Assembly (NCBI GenBank): GCA_047633175.1
Contig: JBLIEQ010000008.1
Span: 68,819-132,818, forward strand
From: Motiliproteus sp047633175
GTDB taxonomy: Bacteria; Pseudomonadota; Gammaproteobacteria; Pseudomonadales; Balneatricaceae
DNA length: 64,000 nucleotides
Direction of reading: 5' to 3'
Shown: piece by piece, positions 16,574 through 24,157 of the stretch
How the letters are laid out: each line of letters opens with the position of its first letter
Numbering within the stretch: position 1 is the first letter of the stretch
Position numbers and translations under genes: made by a program
Notes under the pieces: model-generated
What the model was told of the DNA's origin: nothing
The model's input: the letters and a program-made list of their open reading frames with translations, nothing else
Database searches by the model: none

Positions 16574-18109
16574 ATGAAAACCTCGCTTCAATTAAGAATC
16601 AGCCAGCAGTTAACCATGACCCCCCAACTGCAGCAGGCGATCAGACTACTGCAGCTTTCGACGCTCGATCTGCAGCAGGAGATTCAGGAGAACCTCGAAG
16701 CCAACCCTATGCTTGAGGCCCTGGATGACTTGCTTCAGAGTGAAGTCGATATTCCGGCACAGAACTCACAAAAGACAGCCGATAGCGTCGATTCAACGGC
16801 AGGGGCCACGACCGAGTTCGAAAACCCTACAGACGATACTCAACTTAACGAAGACTGGAACGAAAACATCCCCACCGAACTCGCCAATGACAGCAGCTGG
16901 GATGAGAGTTACCCGTCGGCTACCCCAGGTAGTGGCAACAGTAGCGGTGGCGATTACGACGGCATGGCGTTTGAGACGCCTGATAGCTCCAATGACACCC
17001 TCACCGATCATCTGCAGTGGCAACTCAACCTGACTCCTATGAGCGAGCTAGACCGGCTCATCGCCGAGCCCATCATCGACGGCATAGATCCGGACGGCTA
17101 CCTGCGGGTGCCCATCGAGGACATCCTGGCATGCCTTGACCTGGACGCGCTCAATCTCAGCGCAGAACAACTGCCCGAAGCCGAGGAAGTACAGGCCGTT
17201 CTCCGCCGCATTCAACACTTTGACCCACCCGGAGTCGGTGCCCGCGATCTGCGTGAATGCCTGCTGATTCAACTCGACCAATTACCGCCTCATCCCGAAT
17301 CGCTGCAGCGCTATCGCCAGACCCGACAACTGGTTAACCAGCACCTGGCGCTGCTTGGCAGCCGGGACTTCAAACAGCTGCTGCGACGCATGAAGATCAA
17401 GGAGAGCGAACTCCTTGAGATCATCGCCATCATTCAAAGCCTTAATCCGCGCCCAGGCAGCCTTATAGATTACGGAGACCCTGAATACGTTATCCCCGAC
17501 GTCACCGTGAAAAAAGAGCAGGGTTCCTGGACCGTCAATCTAAACAACGGCGCTATGCCAAAGATCCGCATCAATAGCGGCTATGCTGACCTGATAAAGC
17601 GCGCCGACAACAGCGCCGACAATGTCTATCTGAAGAACCATCTGCAGGAAGCGCGCTGGTTTATCAAGAGTCTGCAAAGTCGTAACGAAACCCTGCTGAA
17701 AGTGTCCTGCAAAATCGTTGAACATCAGCAGAATTTTCTCGAATACGGCGAAGAGGCCATGAAACCTCTGGTGCTTGCTGAGATCGCAGAAGCGGTAGAG
17801 ATGCACGAATCGACCATCTCCCGCGTTACCACCCAAAAATTTATGCACACCCCGCGTGGAATCTTCGAGCTGAAATATTTCTTCTCCAGCCATGTCAGCA
17901 CCGTCACCGGCGGCGAGTGCTCTTCTATCGCAATCCGCGCCATTATCAAGAAGTTGGTTGCCGCTGAGACGCCCACAAAACCGCTCAGCGACAGCAAGAT
18001 CGCAGCGCTGCTAGAGGATCAGGGGGTTCAGGTAGCCCGCCGAACTATTGCAAAATATCGGGAGGCGTTACAAATACCGCCCTCCAATGAACGCAAACGT
18101 CTGGTATGA
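16574..18109 (+). CDS. rpoN: RNA polymerase sigma-54 factor RpoN
   Basis: Directs RNA polymerase to -24/-12 promoters, opened by AAA+ activators. In 511 residues it has the glutamine-rich activator-binding region I (LRISQQLTMTPQLQQAIRLL, from about residue 7), an acidic variable region II (about 55-150), the core-binding region, and the C-terminal DNA-binding part with the RpoN box ARRTIAKYREAL at residues 488-499. Downstream it shares the conserved hpf-ptsN-rapZ-npr neighbourhood that links nitrogen PTS and sigma-54. Confidence 0.98.
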   Translation: MKTSLQLRISQQLTMTPQLQQAIRLLQLSTLDLQQEIQENLEANPMLEALDDLLQSEVDIPAQNSQKTADSVDSTAGATTEFENPTDDTQLNEDWNENIPTELANDSSWDESYPSATPGSGNSSGGDYDGMAFETPDSSNDTLTDHLQWQLNLTPMSELDRLIAEPIIDGIDPDGYLRVPIEDILACLDLDALNLSAEQLPEAEEVQAVLRRIQHFDPPGVGARDLRECLLIQLDQLPPHPESLQRYRQTRQLVNQHLALLGSRDFKQLLRRMKIKESELLEIIAIIQSLNPRPGSLIDYGDPEYVIPDVTVKKEQGSWTVNLNNGAMPKIRINSGYADLIKRADNSADNVYLKNHLQEARWFIKSLQSRNETLLKVSCKIVEHQQNFLEYGEEAMKPLVLAEIAEAVEMHESTISRVTTQKFMHTPRGIFELKYFFSSHVSTVTGGECSSIAIRAIIKKLVAAETPTKPLSDSKIAALLEDQGVQVARRTIAKYREALQIPPSNERKRLV

Positions 18110-18118
18110 TTACCTATA

Positions 18119-18138
18119 CGGAGGGTATAGCGCCTCCG
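18119..18138 (+). other. Small hairpin after rpoN
   Basis: CGGAGG and CCTCCG flank an 8-base loop just after the rpoN stop. No T tract follows, so it is not a typical intrinsic terminator; it could be a processing or stabilising stem between rpoN and hpf. Confidence 0.5.
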
Positions 18139-18182
18139 AGCTATAGCATTTCGATCTATAGCACGTCGATCTATAGCATTCA
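18138..18182. repeat. Short tandem repeat between rpoN and hpf
   Basis: GAGCTATAGCATT, CGATCTATAGCACGT and CGATCTATAGCATT repeat every 16-17 bp. The core CTATAGCA is AT-rich and contains the palindrome CTATAG. It resembles the GATCTATATG repeat before rpoN. Confidence 0.9.
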
Positions 18183-18218
18183 TTGCGTTTTATCAAGTCG
18201 CACTCTAGGAGATGAACA

Positions 18219-18509
18219 ATGCAACTGAACATCACCGGTCATCATGTTGATCTAACCGACGCTCTGCGCGATTACGTTACCAGTAAGTTCAACAAACTGG
18301 AGCGTCATTTCGACCACATCACCAATGTCCAGGTCACTCTGACCGTTCAGAACCTGCGCCAGGAAGCCGAGTCAACCGTCCAGCTGGCAGGCGGTGAAGT
18401 CTTTGCCAAATCCGAATCTGAAGATATGTATGCCGCGATCGATGCCCTGATCGACAAGCTGGATCGCCAGGTCATCAAACACAAAGAAAAACTTCACAAT
18501 CATAAATAA
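18219..18509 (+). CDS. hpf: Ribosome hibernation promoting factor, short form
   Basis: A 96-residue HPF/YfiA-family protein with the family N-terminus MQLNITGHHVDLTDALRDYV and the basic KFNKLERHF helix, ending in KHKEKLHNHK. Short HPF promotes 100S ribosome dimers together with RMF in gammaproteobacteria. A good AGGAG precedes the ATG at 18219. Confidence 0.96.
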   Translation: MQLNITGHHVDLTDALRDYVTSKFNKLERHFDHITNVQVTLTVQNLRQEAESTVQLAGGEVFAKSESEDMYAAIDALIDKLDRQVIKHKEKLHNHK

Positions 18510-18538
18510 TTCTCCCTCATCCTTGTCTGGACAGGCTT

Positions 18539-19003
18539 ATGTTGATTCATGAGACCCTGGTGCGGGAGCGCTGTTTTTACGGCGTTCCCGGTAACAGTAA
18601 AAAACGCGTGCTCGAGCACGCCAGTGAACTGATCGCAGAGCAATCTCCTGATCTGGATTCCGAGCAGATCTTTGCCGGCCTCATTGGTCGTGAACGCCTT
18701 GGCAGCACAGGCATAGGGGAAGGGATCGCCATCCCGCACTGCCGACTCGAAAGCTGTACCAAGCCCACAGGCACCCTGCTGCGACTAAAGGAACCGGTTG
18801 ATTTCGATGCTATCGACGGTCAGGCTGTCGATCTGTTGTTCGTGCTGCTGGTTCCCCTGGAAGCCACCGAAGCCCATCTGCAGACCCTTGCAGCGCTTGC
18901 CGAGATGTTCAACAACGCAGGGGTCCGAGACCTGCTGCGCAGCACCGAGTCTGCCGAGCAACTCTACCAAACGACCGTCGACTACGAGAGAGCTCGACTC
19001 TAA
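18539..19003 (+). CDS. ptsN: Nitrogen-regulatory PTS enzyme IIA
   Basis: A 154-residue EIIA-fold protein. H67 in GEGIAIPHCRLE is the phospho-accepting histidine of PtsN, which receives phosphate from NPr and controls potassium transport and stress responses in related bacteria. The stop overlaps the rapZ start by 1 bp (TAATG), and npr follows, so donor and acceptor are encoded together. ptsP (EI-Ntr) is not in the window. Confidence 0.97.
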   Translation: MLIHETLVRERCFYGVPGNSKKRVLEHASELIAEQSPDLDSEQIFAGLIGRERLGSTGIGEGIAIPHCRLESCTKPTGTLLRLKEPVDFDAIDGQAVDLLFVLLVPLEATEAHLQTLAALAEMFNNAGVRDLLRSTESAEQLYQTTVDYERARL

Positions 19004-19869
19004 TGCGCCTGTTGATTCTTAGCGGTCGCTCCGGCTCAGGAAAATCTACCGCCCTGCAAGCACTCGAAGATCTGGGCTTTTACTGCATAGACAACCTTCC
19101 GGTTGGCTTGCTGCCCGCACTGCTGGAGCAGATCGAGCAGCAACCCATGGAGGACAAAAGTGGCGTCGCTATCAGCATAGATGCTCGCAACACTTCTCTG
19201 GGGCTAGGGCAGTTTCCGAGCATCTTTAAGCGACTGATCAAACCCCCTGTCAAATGCGACATCCTCTATCTTGACGCTGCGCCTGACACGCTGCTTAAAC
19301 GGTTCAGTTCAACCCGTCGTCGCCACCCGCTGTCAGACGGTGACAAGGGCCTGAAACAGGCGATAGAGCTCGAAAGACAGCTGCTAGAACCCATTGCCGA
19401 CCTGGCCAGCCTGAACATCGACACCACCCACCTGTCTCTTTACGAGCTCCGCGATATTATCAAGCTCAGGGTCGTCGGCCGCAGCTCCCAGGAACTGGCA
19501 TTGCAGTTTCAATCCTTTGGTTTCAAGCATGGCGTACCGATGGATGCCGATCTAGTTTACGATGTCCGCTGCCTGCCTAACCCCTACTGGGAGCCCAGCC
19601 TGCGCCAGTATACCGGGCGGGATCAGCCAGTCATCGATTACCTCCGGCAGCAGTCACTGGTTACCGAGATGCAGGCCGATATCTGTGCCTTTGTCGAAAA
19701 ATGGTTGCCCGAATTTAAGCATAACAACCGCAGCTATCTGACCATCTGCATCGGCTGCACCGGTGGCCAACACCGGTCGGTCTATCTGGCTGAGCAACTG
19801 ACTGACCATTTCAAACGAACCATGCATAATGTGCTGGTTCAGCATCGCGAACTTCAACGAACGGGGTAA
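19003..19869 (+). CDS. rapZ: RNase adapter protein / P-loop NTPase RapZ
   Basis: A 288-residue protein with N-terminal Walker A GRSGSGKS (residues 8-15), ISIDARN, and the C-terminal CIGCTGGQHRSVYLAEQL segment. In E. coli, RapZ binds glucosamine-6-phosphate and delivers the GlmZ small RNA to RNase E, controlling GlmS and so envelope precursor supply. The gene lies between ptsN and npr, as expected. Confidence 0.97.
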   Translation: MRLLILSGRSGSGKSTALQALEDLGFYCIDNLPVGLLPALLEQIEQQPMEDKSGVAISIDARNTSLGLGQFPSIFKRLIKPPVKCDILYLDAAPDTLLKRFSSTRRRHPLSDGDKGLKQAIELERQLLEPIADLASLNIDTTHLSLYELRDIIKLRVVGRSSQELALQFQSFGFKHGVPMDADLVYDVRCLPNPYWEPSLRQYTGRDQPVIDYLRQQSLVTEMQADICAFVEKWLPEFKHNNRSYLTICIGCTGGQHRSVYLAEQLTDHFKRTMHNVLVQHRELQRTG

Positions 19870-19872
19870 GGC

Positions 19873-20142
19873 ATGATCGAAAAGCAGTTAACCATCATCA
19901 ATAAGTTGGGACTGCACGCCCGGGCAACGGCGAAACTGATCGGCGTTACCAGTAATTTTTCCAGCCGCATTCAACTGATCCGTGACGGACGCGCCGTGGA
20001 TGCCAAGAGCATCATGTCGGTCATGATGCTCGCCGCATCCCAAGGGACAGTCCTCACGGTGACGGCTGATGGCGACGATGAAGCCAAGGCGATGGCCGCA
20101 CTCGAACAGTTGATCAATGATTTTTTTGGTGAAGGTGAATAG
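19873..20142 (+). CDS. ptsO: Nitrogen-PTS phosphocarrier protein NPr
   Basis: An 89-residue HPr-fold protein with the active-site histidine H15 in NKLGLHARATAKLI and the later SIMSVMMLAASQGT motif, which corresponds to the region around Ser46 of HPr. It passes phosphate from EI-Ntr to PtsN. It begins 3 bp after rapZ and ends the conserved rpoN cluster. Confidence 0.96.
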   Translation: MIEKQLTIINKLGLHARATAKLIGVTSNFSSRIQLIRDGRAVDAKSIMSVMMLAASQGTVLTVTADGDDEAKAMAALEQLINDFFGEGE

Positions 20143-20174
20143 CCACCGATTTGTTTCATGAAGAATGAGAACAG

Positions 20175-20212
20175 AAAAGGCGGATCTGTCCCCTTTTCCC
20201 ACCGCCCTTTTT
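20175..20212 (+). terminator. Possible weak terminator after ptsO
   Basis: AAAAGGCGG (20175-20183) can pair with CCGCC (20202-20206), followed by five T. The loop is long (18 bases), so the prediction is weak. The loop also contains CTGTCCCC, a word of REP-like elements seen again at 42790. Confidence 0.35.
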
Positions 20213-20261
20213 CTCACAAGATCCAACCCCCAGACCCCCACAACGCTCAGCAAGGATGCTG

Positions 20262-20325
20262 TCATTGTGGGTTTGGCGTTACACTGTCGGAATAAATTCC
20301 GACCCACAGGGACGAGTGGAGATGT
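20262..20325. repeat. Interspersed repeat of the TGTGGGTC/GTCGGA family, copy 3
   Basis: Contains TTGTGGGTTTGGCG, then the palindrome GTCGGAATAAATTCCGAC, then CCACAGGGACG, in the ptsO-darP spacer. An 82-codon open frame across it has no protein-like features. Confidence 0.7.
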
Positions 20326-20409
20326 TATCCTTACCGCCGTAACTGATGTAGCAGGTTTTATCTCCTTTAGACCTAGCCACACTAACCCATATGACCGCAT
20401 GAGGCTCTT

Positions 20410-20925
20410 ATGAGCGACCGGTTCAACGATTTAGAAAAAGTTGAAGACACAGTTAAGAGTAAAACCCAGGTAAAGCGGGAGGTGGAGGCGCTTCAAAAAC
20501 TCGGCATGAAGCTGATCAATCAAAAGCAGGAGCTTCTCGACAAACTTCCGCTGAACGATGAACTCAGAGCGGCTCTTCGCGAAGCACTACGCCTTAAGCA
20601 AAATGAGGCCAAGCGCCGCCATATGCAATATATTGGCAAGCTGATGCGCGACGTGGATCCGGAACTGATTCAGCAGGCGATCGATACCCAGGACGCGGGC
20701 ACCCAGGCGTATACCCAGTACTTTCATAACCTTGAGCGCTGGCGCGACCGCTTGATAGCCGATGACGATCAGATCGAAAACTTCGCTCAGACCTATCCCG
20801 AAGCCGATCGTCAGCACCTACGCCAACTGCTTCGCAACGCTCGCAAAGAGACCGAACTCAGCAAGCCCCCGGTCAACGCCAAAAAGCTGTTCAAATATAT
20901 TCGCGAACTGGATACCAACCGCTAA
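20410..20925 (+). CDS. darP: Ribosome-associated protein DarP (YjgA family)
   Basis: A 171-residue, charged, largely helical DUF615/YjgA protein. Typical stretches are SKTQVKREVEALQKLG, RRHMQYIGKLMRD and the C-terminal KLFKYIRELD. In E. coli DarP binds the 50S subunit and helps late assembly around the peptidyl-transferase centre. The ATG at 20410 gives the family-like N-terminus. Confidence 0.94.
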   Translation: MSDRFNDLEKVEDTVKSKTQVKREVEALQKLGMKLINQKQELLDKLPLNDELRAALREALRLKQNEAKRRHMQYIGKLMRDVDPELIQQAIDTQDAGTQAYTQYFHNLERWRDRLIADDDQIENFAQTYPEADRQHLRQLLRNARKETELSKPPVNAKKLFKYIRELDTNR

Positions 20926-20945
20926 TAGTATAGACCCGCAAAACC

Positions 20946-20980
20946 GGGATAATATCAGCAGGGCCTGCTGATCTTATCCC
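20946..20980. other. Long near-perfect hairpin after darP
   Basis: A 17-bp stem (GGGATAATATCAGCAGG with CCTGCTGATCTTATCCC, one mismatch) separated by a single base. It lies 20 bp after the darP stop and has no T tract, so it is more like a REP or transcript-end stabiliser than a classic terminator. Confidence 0.75.
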
Positions 20981-21119
20981 GTCTCAGGCACTCTGCCCTC
21001 CTCAGTATTGTTTACCCAAAAGAAACAATTAGTTTAATTTAATGCCAATTGCCTACCCCTGGTATTTAGCCTATCTTGTCTTCATCAAATTCTCTGTGAT
21101 TATCGATAAGGATCCACCT

Positions 21120-21680
21120 ATGAAAAAAGTTCTGCTCGCTGCCGTTATCACCGCTTCCGCAAGCTTTGGCAGCCAGACTGCGAGTGCTGCGCAGTACAAC
21201 GTTGACCCAACCCATTCTTTCATTAATTTCCGGGTACAGCATCTGGGCGTCAGCTGGCTCCATGGCCGCTTTAACGATATCACTGGCACTTTCGATTACG
21301 ATGCCAGCAATGAGACCGCCAGCCAGGTCGAGATGAAGGTCAAGACCGCCAGTGTCGACAGTAACCATGCCGAGCGTGACAAGCACCTGCGCAGCGACGA
21401 CTTCCTCGATATTGATAAGTATCCGACGGCCAGCTTCAAGAGCAGCAGCTTCGATGGTAAAAGCCTGACAGGTGAATTAACCCTGCATGGCATCACTAAA
21501 ACGATAGAGATAGAGGTCACCAAAGTCGGTGAAGGCGATGATCCCTGGGGCGGTCACCGCGCAGGTTTTGTTGGCACCCACGACCTCAAGCGCTCCGATT
21601 TCGGTATCAGCTACAATCTGGGACCGGCCGCTGAAGTGGTAGAGATGCAGTTCAACATCGAAGGTATCCTCAACAAGTAG
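21120..21680 (+). CDS. yceI: YceI-family periplasmic lipid-binding protein
   Basis: A 186-residue secreted lipocalin-like protein. It has a signal peptide MKKVLLAAVITASASFGSQTASA (cleavage after SAA or ASA). The mature part begins QYNVDPTHSFINFRVQHLG, with HLRSDDFLDIDKYPTASFKS and LTLHGITKTIEIEV, all standard for YceI proteins that bind isoprenoid chains. An AAGGA site precedes the ATG; an upstream in-frame ATG at 21042 has no such support. cybB follows 26 bp downstream, the common yceI-cytochrome b561 pairing. Confidence 0.95.
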   Translation: MKKVLLAAVITASASFGSQTASAAQYNVDPTHSFINFRVQHLGVSWLHGRFNDITGTFDYDASNETASQVEMKVKTASVDSNHAERDKHLRSDDFLDIDKYPTASFKSSSFDGKSLTGELTLHGITKTIEIEVTKVGEGDDPWGGHRAGFVGTHDLKRSDFGISYNLGPAAEVVEMQFNIEGILNK

Positions 21681-21706
21681 TACTGCTCGCTGATTAGAGG
21701 CCGATC

Positions 21707-22249
21707 ATGGCAATAACCAACACTCGCAACAGCTTTGGCTGGCTGACCCAGCTACTGCACTGGCTGGTTGCGCTGCACATCCTAGGGCTGATCGCCCTGG
21801 GCTGGTATATGGTCGATCTCAGTTACTATGACCCCAACTACCACGACAGTCTGTACTACCATAAAGCCTTCGGCATGCTGGCACTGACGCTGGCTGCGTG
21901 CAAGGTACTCTGGTTCGTCTTTAATATTCAACCCGCACCCGCAGCACCTCTTCCTCCCTGGCAGGAGTGGGCGTCCAGGGCGGCACACCTGCTGTTGTTG
22001 GGATTGATGCTGATCATTCCGGTCGGTGGCTACTTTATATCCACCTCTGCCGGTGATGGCATCGATATGCTGGGTTTATTAGAGATCCCCGCACTGATCG
22101 ATGTGAGTGATGACTGGCGAGATCTCGCCATCAGCAGCCATGAATTCCTGGCTTACAGCCTTTTAGCCCTCACTGGACTGCATGCAACCGCAGCCCTAAA
22201 GCATCAGTTTATCGATCGTGATGGCACCCTGAAGCGGATGCTCTGGTAG
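21707..22249 (+). CDS. Cytochrome b561 family protein
   Basis: A 180-residue membrane di-heme cytochrome with four hydrophobic segments. Histidines near segment ends (LLHWLVALHI, YHKAFGMLAL, SHEFLAYSLLALTGLHATAALKHQF) match the heme ligands of bacterial b561. These proteins move electrons from ubiquinol or superoxide at the inner membrane. It is probably co-transcribed with yceI. Confidence 0.93.
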   Translation: MAITNTRNSFGWLTQLLHWLVALHILGLIALGWYMVDLSYYDPNYHDSLYYHKAFGMLALTLAACKVLWFVFNIQPAPAAPLPPWQEWASRAAHLLLLGLMLIIPVGGYFISTSAGDGIDMLGLLEIPALIDVSDDWRDLAISSHEFLAYSLLALTGLHATAALKHQFIDRDGTLKRMLW

Positions 22250-22283
22250 CCCTTATTCAGGGCTCTGCTCAAAAGGGGTCGGG

Positions 22284-23117
22284 TTATTCCGGAGCGCAGT
22301 CCTCGAGCGCTCTGCGATGCGTCTGCAGAGGCATCTTGCCGCGTAACTCGGCGACTCTGCCCAGTTCTATATCCGCCAATACCAGCCCTTCGCCTTTATC
22401 CCTGCAGCTCAGGATCTCTCCCCAGGGATCAACAACCATCGAATGGCCGTAGGTCTCACGACGGCTATTATGCACTCCGCCCTGATTAGCGGCCAACAGG
22501 TAACACTGCGTTTCTATCGCACGAGCGCGCAGCAGCACCTCCCAATGGGCCTCACCGGTCAGCTGGGTAAAGGCGGCAGGCACACTGATCAGTTGCGCGC
22601 CCTGCTTCACCAGCCTTGAATACAGCTCGGGAAAACGCAGATCGTAACAGATTGATAATCCAAGCCGCCCGATTGGCGTATCGACTACACAGAGTCGATT
22701 GCCGGGCTCGATATGATCCGACTCCCGATAACTGCCCTGGCCATCGGCCACATCGACATCGAACAGATGTACCTTGTCGTAACGGCAGCGCTCCACGCCC
22801 TGGTCGTCCACAACGAAACAGGCGGCCCGCACTCGGCGACCATCATCACTGGCAACGGGTACCGAACCGGCAACGACCCAGACCCCGTGGCTGCGGGCCT
22901 GGCTGGCGATAAACTGGCGGATAGGCCCCTCGGGCGAGACCTCCAGCCGTCCTTGCGCCAGTAGTGCGCTAGCATCGAAGACCGCGAAATTTTCCGGCAA
23001 TAAAACCAGCCGGGCACCTGCGGCAGCCGCTTCCCCGATCCAATAGCCGGCGCGCTCGAGATTATCCTGTAACGATTTACCGCTAACCATTTGAATCATC
23101 GCCACCTGATTCATCAT
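22284..23117 (-). CDS. Nitrilase-superfamily amidase (Nit1/Nit2-like)
   Basis: A 277-residue carbon-nitrogen hydrolase with the three catalytic residues of the family in context: Glu in LLPENFAVF (near 41), Lys in RYDKVHLFDV and Cys in LSICYDLRFPELY. Nit1/Nit2-like members hydrolyse omega-amides or deaminated glutathione (metabolite repair). In related genomes it lies just after yhdP; here the metallo-hydrolase gene and a small inverted-repeat element lie in between. Confidence 0.93.
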   Translation of the reverse strand: MMNQVAMIQMVSGKSLQDNLERAGYWIGEAAAAGARLVLLPENFAVFDASALLAQGRLEVSPEGPIRQFIASQARSHGVWVVAGSVPVASDDGRRVRAACFVVDDQGVERCRYDKVHLFDVDVADGQGSYRESDHIEPGNRLCVVDTPIGRLGLSICYDLRFPELYSRLVKQGAQLISVPAAFTQLTGEAHWEVLLRARAIETQCYLLAANQGGVHNSRRETYGHSMVVDPWGEILSCRDKGEGLVLADIELGRVAELRGKMPLQTHRRALEDCAPE

Positions 23118-23153
23118 CAGCTCATCCTCCTGTTGACCTTAGTTTGTTCAATC

Positions 23154-23317
23154 GTAACTATTCAGTATATTTATTTAATCTAAGAAACTGATTATGAAGT
23201 GTTTATGGAGAGAGCCTCTTTGGCAAGGGTGCCAAAGTGGAGCCTACATGGACGTATTTACGGTGTCTCTTGGTACAAATACTTCATAATTTAAAGTAGA
23301 TGTGTACTGAATAGTTA
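23154..23317. mobile_element. Small non-coding inverted-repeat element (MITE-like), family 1
   Basis: GTAACTATTCAGTA at the left end matches the reverse complement of TACTGAATAGTTA at the right end. Inside, ATTATGAAGTGTTT and AAATACTTCATAAT pair, and CTTTGGCAAGGGTGCCAAAG is a perfect hairpin. There is no open frame. Flanks share GTTCA at both sides. GTAA ends are characteristic of IS66-family transposons, so it may be an internally deleted relative. A second element with the same ends is at 29558-29625. Confidence 0.75.
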
Positions 23318-23324
23318 GTTCACC

Positions 23325-24017
23325 TCATCCGCGCACCATCGCATTGCTCTCACGCTCATCGCCGATACGGGTGCTCGGGCCATGACCGGTGATCACCAAC
23401 GCATCCGTATCCAGCGTATAGAGTCGCTCTTTAATCGATCTCTCAATCTGATTGTAATCGCCCCCCCAGAGATCGGTACGGCCGATGGAACCTCGGAACA
23501 ATGTATCGCCAGCCACCAGCAACTTGGCCTCTTCAAACCAAAAGCTGGTCGAACCCGGCGAATGCCCCGGCGTATGAATCGCCACTCCGCCGCAGCAACC
23601 CAGATCCTGATCATCGACGATCGCGGCATCCGGATCGGGCTGCGGCGTATAGGGCACCCCGAACATCTGACACTGCTGCTCGATCATATCCCAAAGAAAA
23701 TTATCCGCCGCATGCAGATAGATGGGAGCCCCGGTTTTAGTCTTGAGTTCGCCTGCCGCCAGCACATGATCCAGATGGGCATGGGTGTGATAGATCGCCA
23801 CCAGCTGCAGGTTATTGGTCTGCAGCTCGGCCAAGATCCGCTCCGCATCACCACCGGGATCGATCACTATCGCCTTACCACTGCGGGTATCTCCCAGCAA
23901 CGTACAGTTGCACTGCAGGGGACCGACCGTAAAGGTCTTACGAAAAAAGACCGGGGCCGTCGGTTTCTGCACCGAGCCTGCGGATAGGGTATGGGGCTTC
24001 TTTGACTCTGCTGACAC
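23325..24017 (-). CDS. Metallo-beta-lactamase-fold hydrolase (glyoxalase II-like)
   Basis: A 230-residue MBL-fold protein with the zinc motif YHTHAHLDHVLAAG, HTPGHSPGSTSFW and VAGDTLFRGSIGRTDLWGGD, as in YcbL-type glyoxalase II-like proteins that cleave thioesters such as S-lactoylglutathione. I start it at the GTG (24015-24017), because GGAGGAG sits 6 bases upstream; the open frame can also begin at a TTG inside that Shine-Dalgarno site. The inverted-repeat element touches its stop codon. Confidence 0.9.
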   Translation of the reverse strand: MSAESKKPHTLSAGSVQKPTAPVFFRKTFTVGPLQCNCTLLGDTRSGKAIVIDPGGDAERILAELQTNNLQLVAIYHTHAHLDHVLAAGELKTKTGAPIYLHAADNFLWDMIEQQCQMFGVPYTPQPDPDAAIVDDQDLGCCGGVAIHTPGHSPGSTSFWFEEAKLLVAGDTLFRGSIGRTDLWGGDYNQIERSIKERLYTLDTDALVITGHGPSTRIGDERESNAMVRG

Positions 24018-24137
24018 TAAAATCTCCTCCAACGGGCTCTTTAGCTAAGGGGCTCTTTATCTAAGGGGAATAGCTTTAAAGGGAATGCTTCTCTGACACT
24101 ATTCAGGCACTGAAAACACCCAGAATCTCCTCCAACG
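24018..24137. repeat. Duplicated ribosome-binding-site region upstream of the MBL gene
   Basis: On the minus strand, TTGGAGGAGATT occurs directly before the chosen start and again about 105 bp upstream (24126-24137). Between them GGGGCTCTTTAGCTAA and GGGGCTCTTTATCTAA form a 16-bp tandem. The duplicated copy has no following gene start. Confidence 0.6.
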
Positions 24138-24157
24138 ACAATATTGCATGGACGCTA

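Noticed and set aside
20165..20413. 82-codon plus-strand ORF before darP
   Set aside because: It crosses a possible terminator and an interspersed repeat and has no protein-like pattern or ribosome-binding site.
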